From: Bacteroidia bacterium
GTDB lineage: Bacteria; Bacteroidota; Bacteroidia; UKL13-3
DNA length: 64,000 bases
Assembly: GCA_025454875.1 (NCBI GenBank)
Contig: JALONP010000010.1
Span: 1-64,000 of the forward strand
Reading direction: 5' to 3'
Part shown: positions 52,082 through 62,100 of the stretch, piece after piece
How the letters are laid out: every line of letters begins with the position of its first letter
Position numbering within the stretch: position 1 is the stretch's first letter
The notes under the pieces: model-generated
Databases searched by the model: none
The model's input: the letters and a program-made list of their open reading frames with translations, nothing else
Told to the model about the DNA's origin: nothing
Made by a program: the position numbers and the translations under genes

Positions 52082-53023
52082 TTAAATTTTGGGTTGTCCT
52101 CTTTGCTGAAAAACCAATTTAGGTGTTCTGTCTGTTTTAAAAACACCCCAATGCTTTTCAGGTTCCATCGGGTCAGCAGAGCCTTTCCATTTTTCGTCAA
52201 ATGCTTCAAAAAAGAATGTCAGAATATTGTTTTGAATAGACCATGCCATTAAATCTTCGTAATATATTCTTTGATTCTCTTCATTTACATGCTCAGTATT
52301 GATGCCAACCCCATGCGAATTGGTTGCCCATCCCGCTTCAGTTATTACTACCGGAATATGGGGATACTGTTTAGCTACTACCTGATAGTTTGCGATTGTA
52401 TAATCAACCGCCTCATGAATATGCTTGTACTCCCAAACCGGATAAGTATGTATTGAAATAAAATCGATATGAGGAACTAATGGTGCTAAATAATTTAACC
52501 AAGGCACATAGTTCTCACAAAAAGTAACAGGTTGCTTCACCTGCTGTTTAACGCGTTTAGCAAACTCAATCACACGATCCACCGGAACAAAATGATCTGT
52601 CCAATCCACACATGCTTCGTTGCCTAATGATACTGTGGAAATAATTTCAGGGTATACATTTGCCCAGTCTATTAACCGTTGAATTTTGATGTCATTGTTT
52701 TTTTTATTTTCAATCAATTGTTCCTCCTCATATACGCCACCACCCCAAGGACACCCATGATTGTTCATTTCTGCTACAATATAAGCTCCGAGCATCAGTT
52801 TAAAACTCAACTTTTCTTGCTCAATTACTTTTATCACAGTTAATGCATGCTCGTCACAATCGTACAAGCGCAAGTAGTTCCAATGTGGTTGTAAAAGCAA
52901 CAAATCTTCCTTTATTTCTTCGTAAGATGGCGTGATGCCTCCGGGTTGTTGCCCATCTCTAAAACCCGAATAACAAATTGCCTTGGCATAAGGCAAATTA
53001 AATCGTTTAAAAAAATCGTTCAT
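52082..53023 (-). CDS. GH17-type beta-1,3-glucan-active enzyme, cytoplasmic
   Basis: A 313-residue TIM-barrel of the GH17 type with no signal peptide. Acid/base is the Glu of TVSLGNEACVDW (E136) and nucleophile that of VITEAGWATNSHG (E229); other typical segments are ICYSGFRDGQQPGG at the N-terminus and FFFEAFDEKWKG near the C-terminus. GH17 enzymes hydrolyse or transglycosylate beta-1,3-glucans by a retaining mechanism. It is closer to the lipoprotein GH17 at 57834 than to its immediate neighbour. Last gene of the operon; its ATG overlaps the neighbour's stop by one base. Confidence 0.85.
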   Translation of the reverse strand: MNDFFKRFNLPYAKAICYSGFRDGQQPGGITPSYEEIKEDLLLLQPHWNYLRLYDCDEHALTVIKVIEQEKLSFKLMLGAYIVAEMNNHGCPWGGGVYEEEQLIENKKNNDIKIQRLIDWANVYPEIISTVSLGNEACVDWTDHFVPVDRVIEFAKRVKQQVKQPVTFCENYVPWLNYLAPLVPHIDFISIHTYPVWEYKHIHEAVDYTIANYQVVAKQYPHIPVVITEAGWATNSHGVGINTEHVNEENQRIYYEDLMAWSIQNNILTFFFEAFDEKWKGSADPMEPEKHWGVFKTDRTPKLVFQQRGQPKI

Positions 53024-53952
53024 TAAAATTTCAATCGTTCATTTTTATCCCATAATCCCCAATAAGCACCAACGTCTCCTTCTGGACCCACTTTCCATGA
53101 TTCATCAAAAGACGCAAAATAGAAACTTTCAATTCCGTTCAAGTGACACCAATTTTGACAATCAATAAAATACCGCATGGCATTTTCAGGAGTTGCAACG
53201 GATGCCTTAAATGCTCCACCTTCGCTAGGCCAACCAGTTTCTGTTATAATCACACGTTTGCCTTGGCCTGCATTTTTTGCAGACTCATACATGCTTCTCA
53301 TGTGTTCAAAAGAATATTCGATAGGACATCCTTCCCAATAAGGATAACAATTGGTTAAAATAACATCACATATTTCTGTGATTCGTGGCCTATGTGAAAA
53401 CTCATAATAGGCATCCACATAACCAACTGGAATATGTGGAATTGCATCTTTAACTCGTTGAATATAACTAAGCAATTGTTCTTCGGTTAACTCCTTTCGG
53501 TACATTACTTCATTGCCAACCGCTGCTACATCAACCAACCCTTCCTTTGCCATTGCAATGAGGGCTTCTATTTCTTGCTCATTTAATTCCAAATCATCCC
53601 CAAGCCAAGCACCCACAAGTGTTTTCATTCCATGTTTTTTGGCCATCCTCGCTACATGTTCATTGCCTTCGATACACGAAAAAGAACGTATCCATTTGGC
53701 ATGCGGCTTGAGTATTCGAATGCGTCTTTCCACTTGCGCTTCTGTAATGATGGAACCTGGCTTTTGTCCATCTTCATAAATGCTAAAGCAAATGCCATGC
53801 ATTCCCCTTTGGAGTGTTTGTTGCCACAACGCTCGTAAATCACTTGACGAAAGTTCGGCATACTGTATTGGAACATACGATTGATGCTGATGCCCATGAG
53901 TAAAATTGGCTTGCTGTTCGTTGGTAAAAAAATGACCTTCTCTATATGACAT
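53023..53952 (-). CDS. GH17-type beta-1,3-glucan-active enzyme, cytoplasmic
   Basis: A 309-residue leaderless GH17 protein: acid/base E148 (AAVGNEVMYR), nucleophile E238 (ITETGWPSEGG), and the C-terminal FASFDESWKVGPEGDVGAYWGLWDKNERLKF. It is strikingly similar along its whole length to the GH17 half of the neighbouring transporter fusion (shared GxNGxCFSxYxxGQK, KWIRxFSC, AAVGNEV, VGYVDAYY), so the two come from a tandem duplication. Without a signal it must act in the cytoplasm on imported oligosaccharides, by hydrolysis or by glucanosyl transfer. Ten bases from the fusion gene. Confidence 0.87.
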   Translation of the reverse strand: MSYREGHFFTNEQQANFTHGHQHQSYVPIQYAELSSSDLRALWQQTLQRGMHGICFSIYEDGQKPGSIITEAQVERRIRILKPHAKWIRSFSCIEGNEHVARMAKKHGMKTLVGAWLGDDLELNEQEIEALIAMAKEGLVDVAAVGNEVMYRKELTEEQLLSYIQRVKDAIPHIPVGYVDAYYEFSHRPRITEICDVILTNCYPYWEGCPIEYSFEHMRSMYESAKNAGQGKRVIITETGWPSEGGAFKASVATPENAMRYFIDCQNWCHLNGIESFYFASFDESWKVGPEGDVGAYWGLWDKNERLKF

Positions 53953-53962
53953 GACCTAACAA

Positions 53963-56317
53963 TTATTTTTTAAACTTAAACTGTTCATTCTTATCCCACA
54001 ATCCCCAAGAGGTTCCCACTTTGCCCTCTTGTACCACTTTCCAAGATTCGTCAAATGATGAAAAATGAAAAAGCTCAATATTGCCTTTTCTTGCCCATTC
54101 ATGTGAATCGATAAAATAACGCATTGCATTTACCCTTGATGGAACGGCATTGTCCACAATCTCACCAAAACTTGGCCAGCCCGATTCTGTTACAATAACT
54201 TTCTTACCCTTACTAGCAGCTTGGGTTATTTCAAACATGTTTGAAAGATAAGAAACGGAATAATCAATAGATGCCCCTTCCCAAAAAGGATAAAAATTAC
54301 ATAAAAGTAAATCGCATGCATCAACCAAGTTAGGCCTGTCTAAAAACTGATAGTACGCATCTACATAACCTACTTTGATTGAACTCGGAATGGATTTTCG
54401 AACCCGTGTGATATAATCTATCAATTCCGCTTCGGTAATTTCGCCCCTATGCAGCACCTCATTTCCAACAGCTGCAATAGCCACCAATCCTCTGTTCGCA
54501 AGCTGAATCAATGAATTGATTTCACGTTCGTTTCGTTCTTTATCATTACTAATCCAGGCGCCCACCATTGTTTTAATACCTTTATTACTTGCAATTTCAG
54601 GCACCAATTCATTTCCTGCTGTACAAGAAAATGTTCTAATCCATTTGGTATGTGGTGCAATAATTTCTATCCTTCTTTGAATTTGTTCTGCTGATAAAAT
54701 ATCACTTTCCTTTTGCCCTTCAACGTAAGGGCTGAAACACAATCCATTCATCCCTAAATTAAATTGCGTTGAGAATAATGCTTCTATTTCCGCTTCACTT
54801 TTTTGGCTATAGTCGATTCCTATTATTTGATTCAAGTTATTGTTGTGCAGTAATGAACTTAATTTACCTGATAAATAGCCAGAAGATTGTATCTTCATAG
54901 GTGACTTTCTTTTATCAAGTATACTTCTTACCTCCTTTGCTTTGGCTTCATCAATATCATAATCTTTCATTGCCCATAATGCTGTTAAGGTTCCCAATAT
55001 GGGGATTCCAACAAAGAAAATCCGCAACCAGAACATTGTTTCATCTGTTTGTGTAGGCGCATTGGATTGAAAGCTTACCAACGAAAGAATTAACCCGCTT
55101 ATTAAGCCAGCTACTGCTGTACCAAATTTTACCATCCACCAATAAATAGCCCCCAAGCTTCCTTCCCTTCTTTTACCCGAATTTAACTCATCAATATCGA
55201 TTACATCTGATGTCATCGACATCATTAATGTAAACAGACTTCCAATACCAAAAGAAAAGAATGGGAGTGCGAATAGAAATAGGTAAGGTTTACCCGGAAC
55301 AAATAGCAAAAAGAGTAAAATATAACCCACTATTGAAATACCCTGCGAAAGTAAAAATGCCTTCTTTTTTCCCATTGCTTTAGACATTCGCGCTACAATG
55401 GGTATTACCAGTACTGTTGTGATAATAGCACCTATGCTCCCAAACAATGTTGGCCATAATCCAAAACCCTCTTCATTTCCTTTAAACAAATAATATTTGA
55501 TAATAAAGTAAGAGAAGCCCGCAGTTGTTTGAAAAGCATTAAAAATTAAAAACGTTGCAATGCAAATTTTCCTGAACGGTTCAATTTCAACCGATGCCTT
55601 TAATCCTTCTTTGATCTCACCAAAGCTGTTTAAGATTCCTTTTAAATCAATCGGACTGTAATTTTCATTAACCGTAGACTTGCTCGGTATAAAAAATGCT
55701 GGAATAGCAGCCAAAATAGCACAACCAATGGCAACATACACAGCTAACGTTCTAACGGCAACTTCACTCGATGGAAACAGTGTTTGATCTCCCATAATTA
55801 CCCAAAACCATGGTGCAATTACCCACGCTAACTGACCAATGAGTTGAGAGGTAGCCATAATATTTGTTCGCTCATGAAAATCATCACTCATTTCATAACC
55901 CATGGCTACATAAGGAATACTAAATATGGTGAGTCCCGAATAAAAGATTAATGAAATTCCTAAAAAGTAAATAAAATTATACGTTACACCATCTTCAACA
56001 TAGAGTTGCCACATCAATGCAAACGAAATTCCCAAGATAATCGCTCCGATTAACACGTATTGTCTTCTTCTGCCCCATTTTGACTTGGTGTTATCGCTAA
56101 CGTAGCCCATCACAAGATCAAACAATGCATCATAAAACTTTGGAATGAAATAGGTTAAGCCAAGCAGTAACCCACTAAACCCGAGTTTTTCTACCAGTAC
56201 AACAGTAAAAATTCCCAACGCAGCAGGAAACATTTGATTGGCTAACATTCCGAGTCCAAATGCAACCTTTTGCCCCATTGGAACTTTGTGTGATAACGCT
56301 TGACTGGCCATATTCAT
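53963..56317 (-). CDS. MFS (GPH-type) sugar symporter fused to a GH17 domain
   Basis: A single 784-codon frame. Residues 1 to about 460 are a 12-helix glycoside-pentoside-hexuronide-type cation symporter (PKFYDALFDLVMGYVSDNTKSKWGRRRQYVLIG; TSDVIDIDELNSGKRREGSLGAIYWWMVKFGTAVAG). After a 40-residue linker (KAKEVRSILDKRKSPMKIQSSG) comes a full GH17 domain (about 500-784) with acid/base E620 (AAVGNEVLHRG) and nucleophile E711 (VTESGWPSFGE), ending FDESWKVVQEGKVGTSWGLWDKNEQFKFKK. GPH symporters have both termini in the cytoplasm, so the hydrolase should hang below the pore and meet imported beta-1,3-oligoglucans. Met474 could allow an internal start. The domain closely resembles the next gene's product. 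Confidence 0.9.
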   Translation of the reverse strand: MNMASQALSHKVPMGQKVAFGLGMLANQMFPAALGIFTVVLVEKLGFSGLLLGLTYFIPKFYDALFDLVMGYVSDNTKSKWGRRRQYVLIGAIILGISFALMWQLYVEDGVTYNFIYFLGISLIFYSGLTIFSIPYVAMGYEMSDDFHERTNIMATSQLIGQLAWVIAPWFWVIMGDQTLFPSSEVAVRTLAVYVAIGCAILAAIPAFFIPSKSTVNENYSPIDLKGILNSFGEIKEGLKASVEIEPFRKICIATFLIFNAFQTTAGFSYFIIKYYLFKGNEEGFGLWPTLFGSIGAIITTVLVIPIVARMSKAMGKKKAFLLSQGISIVGYILLFLLFVPGKPYLFLFALPFFSFGIGSLFTLMMSMTSDVIDIDELNSGKRREGSLGAIYWWMVKFGTAVAGLISGLILSLVSFQSNAPTQTDETMFWLRIFFVGIPILGTLTALWAMKDYDIDEAKAKEVRSILDKRKSPMKIQSSGYLSGKLSSLLHNNNLNQIIGIDYSQKSEAEIEALFSTQFNLGMNGLCFSPYVEGQKESDILSAEQIQRRIEIIAPHTKWIRTFSCTAGNELVPEIASNKGIKTMVGAWISNDKERNEREINSLIQLANRGLVAIAAVGNEVLHRGEITEAELIDYITRVRKSIPSSIKVGYVDAYYQFLDRPNLVDACDLLLCNFYPFWEGASIDYSVSYLSNMFEITQAASKGKKVIVTESGWPSFGEIVDNAVPSRVNAMRYFIDSHEWARKGNIELFHFSSFDESWKVVQEGKVGTSWGLWDKNEQFKFKK

Positions 56318-56321
56318 TTAT

Positions 56322-57833
56322 TTAATGTTTTAGAATAATTGTTTGCAAAGCCTTTGAATCAATTGCAATACGTTTAACCTCATTATTGATATTGATTGAA
56401 ACAGCAAATCGTTCACTTGTTGGGTTGAACAACGCTATCACAATGCTTCCATCTGGATTCTGTACGGCTGTTGCCATTACCTCCTCATGGTTAATATCAC
56501 ACCCAATTCTTACAGCTCCCGGACGCATGAACTTGCTAAAATGTGCCATTACATAATACAGGGGCGTGTAGTAAACTTCGTCCTTTTCTGTATCAACAAT
56601 TACTGGAGCAACACACCAGTTTTTAAACCAGTTTGGCCCTCCTTGCCTATCTAATACCATATTCCAATCAATCCAACCATGCACATAATTGTTTAAACAC
56701 CCAATAATATCCGTTGCGTATCGGTTAACTGGAGCATACTTGGGATGCAAATGTTTGTCTTGTTCACTTGCCCAATCCCAACCCCAATCTGTTGCTTCCT
56801 TTTTCCAATACCAAGCATCATCGTTCCATTTTGGAACTTCAGAATCGATGCACCCTTCCGTTTCAATGAGGTACTTGTTAGGTGCTTTTGTATGCGCATA
56901 TTGCAATGCTTCTGGAAAATAATCGTAGGTACTTTCATACCAATGTATGGCGGTTCCTGCAAAATATGTTGACGACTTTTCATCTCTGTACATTTCATCA
57001 ACCCACTCCTTTAAACCTGCTCTGTTTTGATCATAACCCAAAATATGAACATTACCCCACCCATCGTTTGCTAGTTTTGGACCTAAATGGTTTTGAACAA
57101 AATCAGTCATTTCCTTAGGAGAAAACAAGGTGCTTTCCCAATTATTTCCATTCCCGTGGGGTTCATTTATTACGGTAACACCCCAAATATTGATGCCTTC
57201 TTTTTGGTATGCAGTTAAGTATTTTGAAAAATACAATGCAAATGCATCATTGTACTGCGGTAATAATTTACCTCCAACAAAACTTTTGTTGTCTTTCATC
57301 CACGGTGGAGCAGTCCATGGTGACGAGATGATTTTAAAGCCTTCCTTCGAAATCTTTTGTGCATCGTTAATCATTGGAATCAAATCTTGCAGATCTTCTG
57401 CAATAGAAAAGTGGGTAAGTTCCAAATCATTTTCAGCTTTAGCATAGGTATAATTGTCCAGCGAAAAATCACATGAAGCGATATGTGTTCGGGTTAAAGA
57501 ATACCTTGCGCCCTCATCGCTAAAATAAGCTTCTAATACTTTTCTTCGGTTTTCAACGCTTAACTTGTTAAGCACGTAGGCAGAAGCTTCGGTAAAAGAT
57601 CCTCCAAATCCAACAATTTTTTGAAATTGCTCATCCGGGTTAATTTGAATGATTAATGATTTGTCAGCAGGATTAAAATCTTGGATTAAGGTTAATGCAT
57701 TTCCCCTTTCGGAGGTTTCATATACATCCATCGTCATTTTTTTTGCATCATTACATTGAACACAAACAGCACATATCATCCCAATGATAATAGTATTTAA
57801 AGAATGTAAATGCCGTTTAGTCTTCATCATCAT
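56322..57833 (-). CDS. GH30 beta-glucosidase / beta-1,6-glucanase, exported
   Basis: A 503-residue GH30 enzyme with an N-terminal hydrophobic signal ending in Cys (LNTIIIGMICAVCVQCND), probably a lipoprotein. GH30 landmarks: IVGFGGSFTEASAYVLNKLS, YSLTRTHIASCDFSLDNYTYA, IISSPWTAPPWMKDN, acid/base E224 in GVTVINEPHGNG, nucleophile E326 in IETEGCID, and YVHGWIDWNMVLDRQGGPNW. A C-terminal beta-sandwich (VMATAVQNPDGSIVIALFNPT) follows. In laminarin loci GH30 enzymes remove beta-1,6 side branches, which fits here; beta-glucosidase activity is the alternative. It starts immediately after the stop of the GH17 lipoprotein gene. Confidence 0.92.
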   Translation of the reverse strand: MMMKTKRHLHSLNTIIIGMICAVCVQCNDAKKMTMDVYETSERGNALTLIQDFNPADKSLIIQINPDEQFQKIVGFGGSFTEASAYVLNKLSVENRRKVLEAYFSDEGARYSLTRTHIASCDFSLDNYTYAKAENDLELTHFSIAEDLQDLIPMINDAQKISKEGFKIISSPWTAPPWMKDNKSFVGGKLLPQYNDAFALYFSKYLTAYQKEGINIWGVTVINEPHGNGNNWESTLFSPKEMTDFVQNHLGPKLANDGWGNVHILGYDQNRAGLKEWVDEMYRDEKSSTYFAGTAIHWYESTYDYFPEALQYAHTKAPNKYLIETEGCIDSEVPKWNDDAWYWKKEATDWGWDWASEQDKHLHPKYAPVNRYATDIIGCLNNYVHGWIDWNMVLDRQGGPNWFKNWCVAPVIVDTEKDEVYYTPLYYVMAHFSKFMRPGAVRIGCDINHEEVMATAVQNPDGSIVIALFNPTSERFAVSININNEVKRIAIDSKALQTIILKH

Positions 57834-59096
57834 TTATCTTTTAAGAGGGAGTTCAACATTTTTTAATAACTCTACTTCATTGCCGTCATGCGTCTTTACA
57901 ACGGGATTTCCATCTCTTGTTAAGTTGTTAAAAACACCTTGGTCCACTTTTCCCCATAACGCATATTTGGCTTTACCCTTAAGGGTAAATAAACCAAAAT
58001 GATTTTCGGAGCCCCGCGGATTACGGGCATCTTTCCATTGCTCATCAAATGCTTCAAAATAAAAGCAAGTAATTTTTTCTTTATTGGTCCATGCCCTCAT
58101 TAATTGGTAATACCTTGCTGATTTAAACTCATCACACGCTTTTGATCCTTCATTACCATAAAAGCCATCGGATTGGGTTGCCCAACCTGTTTCGCCAATA
58201 TGAATGGGCTTGTTGATTCCAATTGACTTCATGTAATTTTTTACATTTAAATACTGGCTTTTAGCATAATTGAGTGAACGCACCATTAAGCTGTCTATCT
58301 GTACTTCTTTTGATAAACTTTCTTCATTGCTATCCACGTACCAAAACGATGGATTATAGTGTGTATCGTGCATTGGGTACGTATGTATCGAAACGTAATC
58401 AACTGCTTGGTATAATTTGGTTAAATCTTCTACATGGTATGATGAATCACCTCCCCCCCAAGATGCAAAATTATCAGAAGATGTGATCCAAATGTCTTTT
58501 GGTAACCCATTCGCTTTTTTGAGTTTCTGTAAATAATTTACCCATTTTAATATAAATGCAGGTGTCACGTAATAGCTAGTTGCCCACTTTACCATGGCTT
58601 CATTACCTACCGAAATTATTATAACAATATGGGGATACTGATTTGCCAATTCAACTGCTCTGCGAATTTCTGCAGCATTCGCTTGTTCATTCTCTCGTTG
58701 ATGATTTGGTTGGTTTTGGGTCCAAGCATTTTCACAATCAATCCATGCTCCCAGCATAACATACATTTCAAAACCCGGTTTTAACTGCTGCAATTGGGTA
58801 ATCGCTTTTAATACATTACGCACTTCATCAAACTGTGTATTGTATGTACGAATGAGTTTAATGCCCATTGCATTCAAAATCATGAGGTCTTCCCTAATTT
58901 GCTCAATGCTTGGTTGAGAGTCGCGCGTGATTGTACGATAACCTCCATAACAAATGGCCAAATAATTTGAGTCACCCAAAATTTCAGAAGCTGTTTTAGA
59001 CTGAGTAGGTGAATGCGGGTTTGTGTTCGGCCCACAACAAGTTAGCACAACCAAGAAGAATAGAATCAAATGATATGGTAAGCCGACCTTTTGCAT
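57834..59096 (-). CDS. GH17 beta-1,3-glucanase, lipoprotein
   Basis: A 420-residue GH17 enzyme with a lipoprotein-like N-terminus (LILFFLVVLTCCGPNTN), so it is expected in the periplasm or at the outer membrane. Acid/base E166 (ISVGNEAMVKW) and nucleophile E302 (IGETGWATQSDG) are 136 residues apart, against about 91-93 in the cytoplasmic paralogues, because of an insertion (SSDNFASWGGGDSSYHVEDL...DSNEESLSKEVQIDSLMVRS). The C-terminus FYFEAFDEQWKDARNPRGSENHFGLF is typical. Likely an endo-acting laminarinase or trimming enzyme. Four bases after the phosphorylase gene. Confidence 0.88.
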   Translation of the reverse strand: MQKVGLPYHLILFFLVVLTCCGPNTNPHSPTQSKTASEILGDSNYLAICYGGYRTITRDSQPSIEQIREDLMILNAMGIKLIRTYNTQFDEVRNVLKAITQLQQLKPGFEMYVMLGAWIDCENAWTQNQPNHQRENEQANAAEIRRAVELANQYPHIVIIISVGNEAMVKWATSYYVTPAFILKWVNYLQKLKKANGLPKDIWITSSDNFASWGGGDSSYHVEDLTKLYQAVDYVSIHTYPMHDTHYNPSFWYVDSNEESLSKEVQIDSLMVRSLNYAKSQYLNVKNYMKSIGINKPIHIGETGWATQSDGFYGNEGSKACDEFKSARYYQLMRAWTNKEKITCFYFEAFDEQWKDARNPRGSENHFGLFTLKGKAKYALWGKVDQGVFNNLTRDGNPVVKTHDGNEVELLKNVELPLKR

Positions 59097-59100
59097 GGTG

Positions 59101-62100
59101 TTACTTCAACATTGATTGGTTTACGTATACAGTAATTTTAACAACGTCTCCTGTTCGGTTAAAAATTTGCATACTCACTTTAACGTCTAACTCAAAAGCA
59201 GGTTGCTTGATGATTGTACCATCTTGTTTTTCAATTTCCATATAATGCTCATTGGCTAAACGGTATACGATTGGTACTTGGCAAAATGTAAAACAGAGTG
59301 ACCCAATTGGAGGTTCGAATATTTTGTGTTCTTTATGAATCGTAACATAACGGAATACGCGATCGCTTGTTGTAAACTCATCTTTACGTAATAAGCATGG
59401 GTTAAAATGCAAACGTCCATCCAGTACAAAAACACCCAACTCACCAAACCTACTTAAAATATCTTCTTTCACTTGGCCAGTCATGCCCGGTTGTTGCGCA
59501 CCTTTGTTGCTTGGTGTATGTGAATAAGGGTCTGTAGGAAATGCTCCGTACAATTCAGGCGATTTATGTACTCCAACTCCCGCATTGATTTCATAATAAT
59601 GCTCCAATAGTCTACCGATTACTTCTGCAGATTCGTTAGCTTCGATAGCATGTAAACAAACCTCCTGAACGGCCAGCTGTAGTTTGGAAACCATATGCCA
59701 ATAAATAGACCCAAGACCTTCGTATCCATAAAAAGTTCCCGAGCGACCTGTAAATGATTTATGATCAAAAACCATTTCAAATGCATCCAAAAGATGCTGT
59801 TTTTCTTCTTTGCCTATTATTCCATATTGCGCTTGGTCTAACCCATTTAATGCTGCACTTAGGTCAGCAGCATTTTTGAAATTTCCACTAAAGTGGTAAT
59901 CGCCCAATACGTCTTTTTCCACAATTGACTTATCACGGGCGTCAAGCATTTTTTGGATGAGTGTAGACTGCTTGATTATGGATTGTGGAATTTTATTTTT
60001 CTCTAAAAACTTCGGGAGCTGTTTGTTCGGATAAAGCAAATAACTGTATTGATCCTCTCGGAAAAGTGCACTTTGTTTCATACTATCCAGCAACTTGAGT
60101 GCCTCTTTGGGTGCCAGATAACCAGAGCTCAGCACTGCAACTTGCCCTTCCAACATTTCACTTAAATGGGTAATGCGAATTTGGTTATTGTGCTCAATAC
60201 TCATCAAATTGTACGCGTGGTACATGTGATCGTTACGCTTGTTGGTGTGAATGGTATGCTCAATAAATGCCAGGCTTGACTTGATAAATGCCTTCAGCCT
60301 ACGATAGGAGATGGTTCTTTTTTCGCCCCAAAAAGTTTGCTTATAAATATGTTCCCTGTAATCACTACCTGCTTGCCCAAGGCGGTCAACAATTTCTTTT
60401 CGTTGAGAGTTATTCACTTCCCCTTTTAACAAAAATGCATATTCATCAAAAATGGCATGTATCTTTTTAAAGAAGATGATTAACTCATTTGACAACGGAA
60501 TACGTTCGTCATCGTTTTGGTTGATGAGTTTATCAAAAAACACCATAAACCTTCTAAGGTAATAGAGTGTTACCATCGAAACGCCATTTCCAACAAGGGC
60601 ATTGTTAGCGTCATTCCATTCAGGTCTTTGTGTATTCATCCAAATACCACCACCCGGAATAAAATTAGAAAGTTTAGATAAGACCGTTGCCAATATCTTT
60701 TCGATGAAATTAACGGTATAAATTTCATTGTTTTGCGCTGTGAGTAAGGCAGCATCTGAGCCAATAGCTTCACGCTTTTTGCGAATTTCTCTATCCAGCT
60801 TTTCGTCAAACTCGATTGTATCTTTTGCGTTATGTACAATTTGGCTGTATGTTTTAATTTTGTATGGAACATTGGCATACACAAAAAGGTCTTTGTGAAA
60901 TTGGCTTTGCAATTGACCAGGATAATACCTTTCATTAATCTCCAATAATTTGAGCAGGTAAATAATTTGGTGATCGCCCCAGTAACCAATATACGACCAT
61001 GGATTGTCTGGCTCTACCGTTTCCCAATCAAATCCGCCTTTGGTTAAACGATAGGGATTGTATCCTTCAAAAGTTGATGCATTTAAAAACTTATGAATCA
61101 TGCTTTGGGTAAAAGCTGGGTATGAAATGGCAAGCGCTTCCCAATTTTGAAAAATATCTCTCCAGTTTCCTTCGTAATCTAAAATTTTAGAATGGTCGAC
61201 TGCACTTCGTGTATTGATAGAAAACTTATTCCATGGCCTACTTGGATCACCATGCCTGCGGCTAAATTTGAGTGGCATGTACTCGATGCAGAGCCTTTTG
61301 AAGTGACTATCATTGACTTTGCTGTAAATATCAGACAACTCAAAAACAGTTAAGGTATCGTTCAAACCGGCTAACAATGCTTGGTGCTTTTGGTATACTT
61401 TTCTGTTTGAAGCAGCGATGAATTTAATTAAATCTCCTTTTTCAATTTGATAATTAAAGTCAAAAATCCCACCGCGCATAATATTGAAAAGGGTATTGGA
61501 AAAATGACGTGTGTCTCGGTATACATCAGCTGATAATTGAATTCCATCAGATGATGCATTTAGTTCCATTAGCCTTTGAGAACCTAGTTGAATATCAGCT
61601 TCAATTTGATTGGCTAGTTGCTTATTGCTTTTGATTTCCTGAATAAGTGCAACAATATTTGCCTGACTCTGGTTTACATCTGCTACAATCACCCATTTTT
61701 GTTGGCCTCCGGGAGCAAGTGCAATTTCCTTGTTTACAAAATATGCTCCGCGTTCGGCTTTAACATCCTCTTCTTGGGTAATCGGTTGCTTTTTTCGAAA
61801 CGCATCAAGTTGCAAAGAAGAAAGTAAATAAGCAGGATTATCCAATCCCATACTCCAAGCAATATTAGCCATTAGTGCTTCACTTGGTTCCGCTTTGTCT
61901 ACTATAATGGCGCTGAGTGCAAAAATTCCCAAACCCGAGTCAGCGTCTAATTCATTGCGTTTATATGCATCAACTAAAATACTTGTTGAGTTTTGCAAAT
62001 CGCTACTTACACCATCGGGCATGATGTTTTGGATACCATCAAGAATATTAACTTGGAGGGTAGTATTGCCTTTATTTTCTAAAGACGATTTACGAACAAA

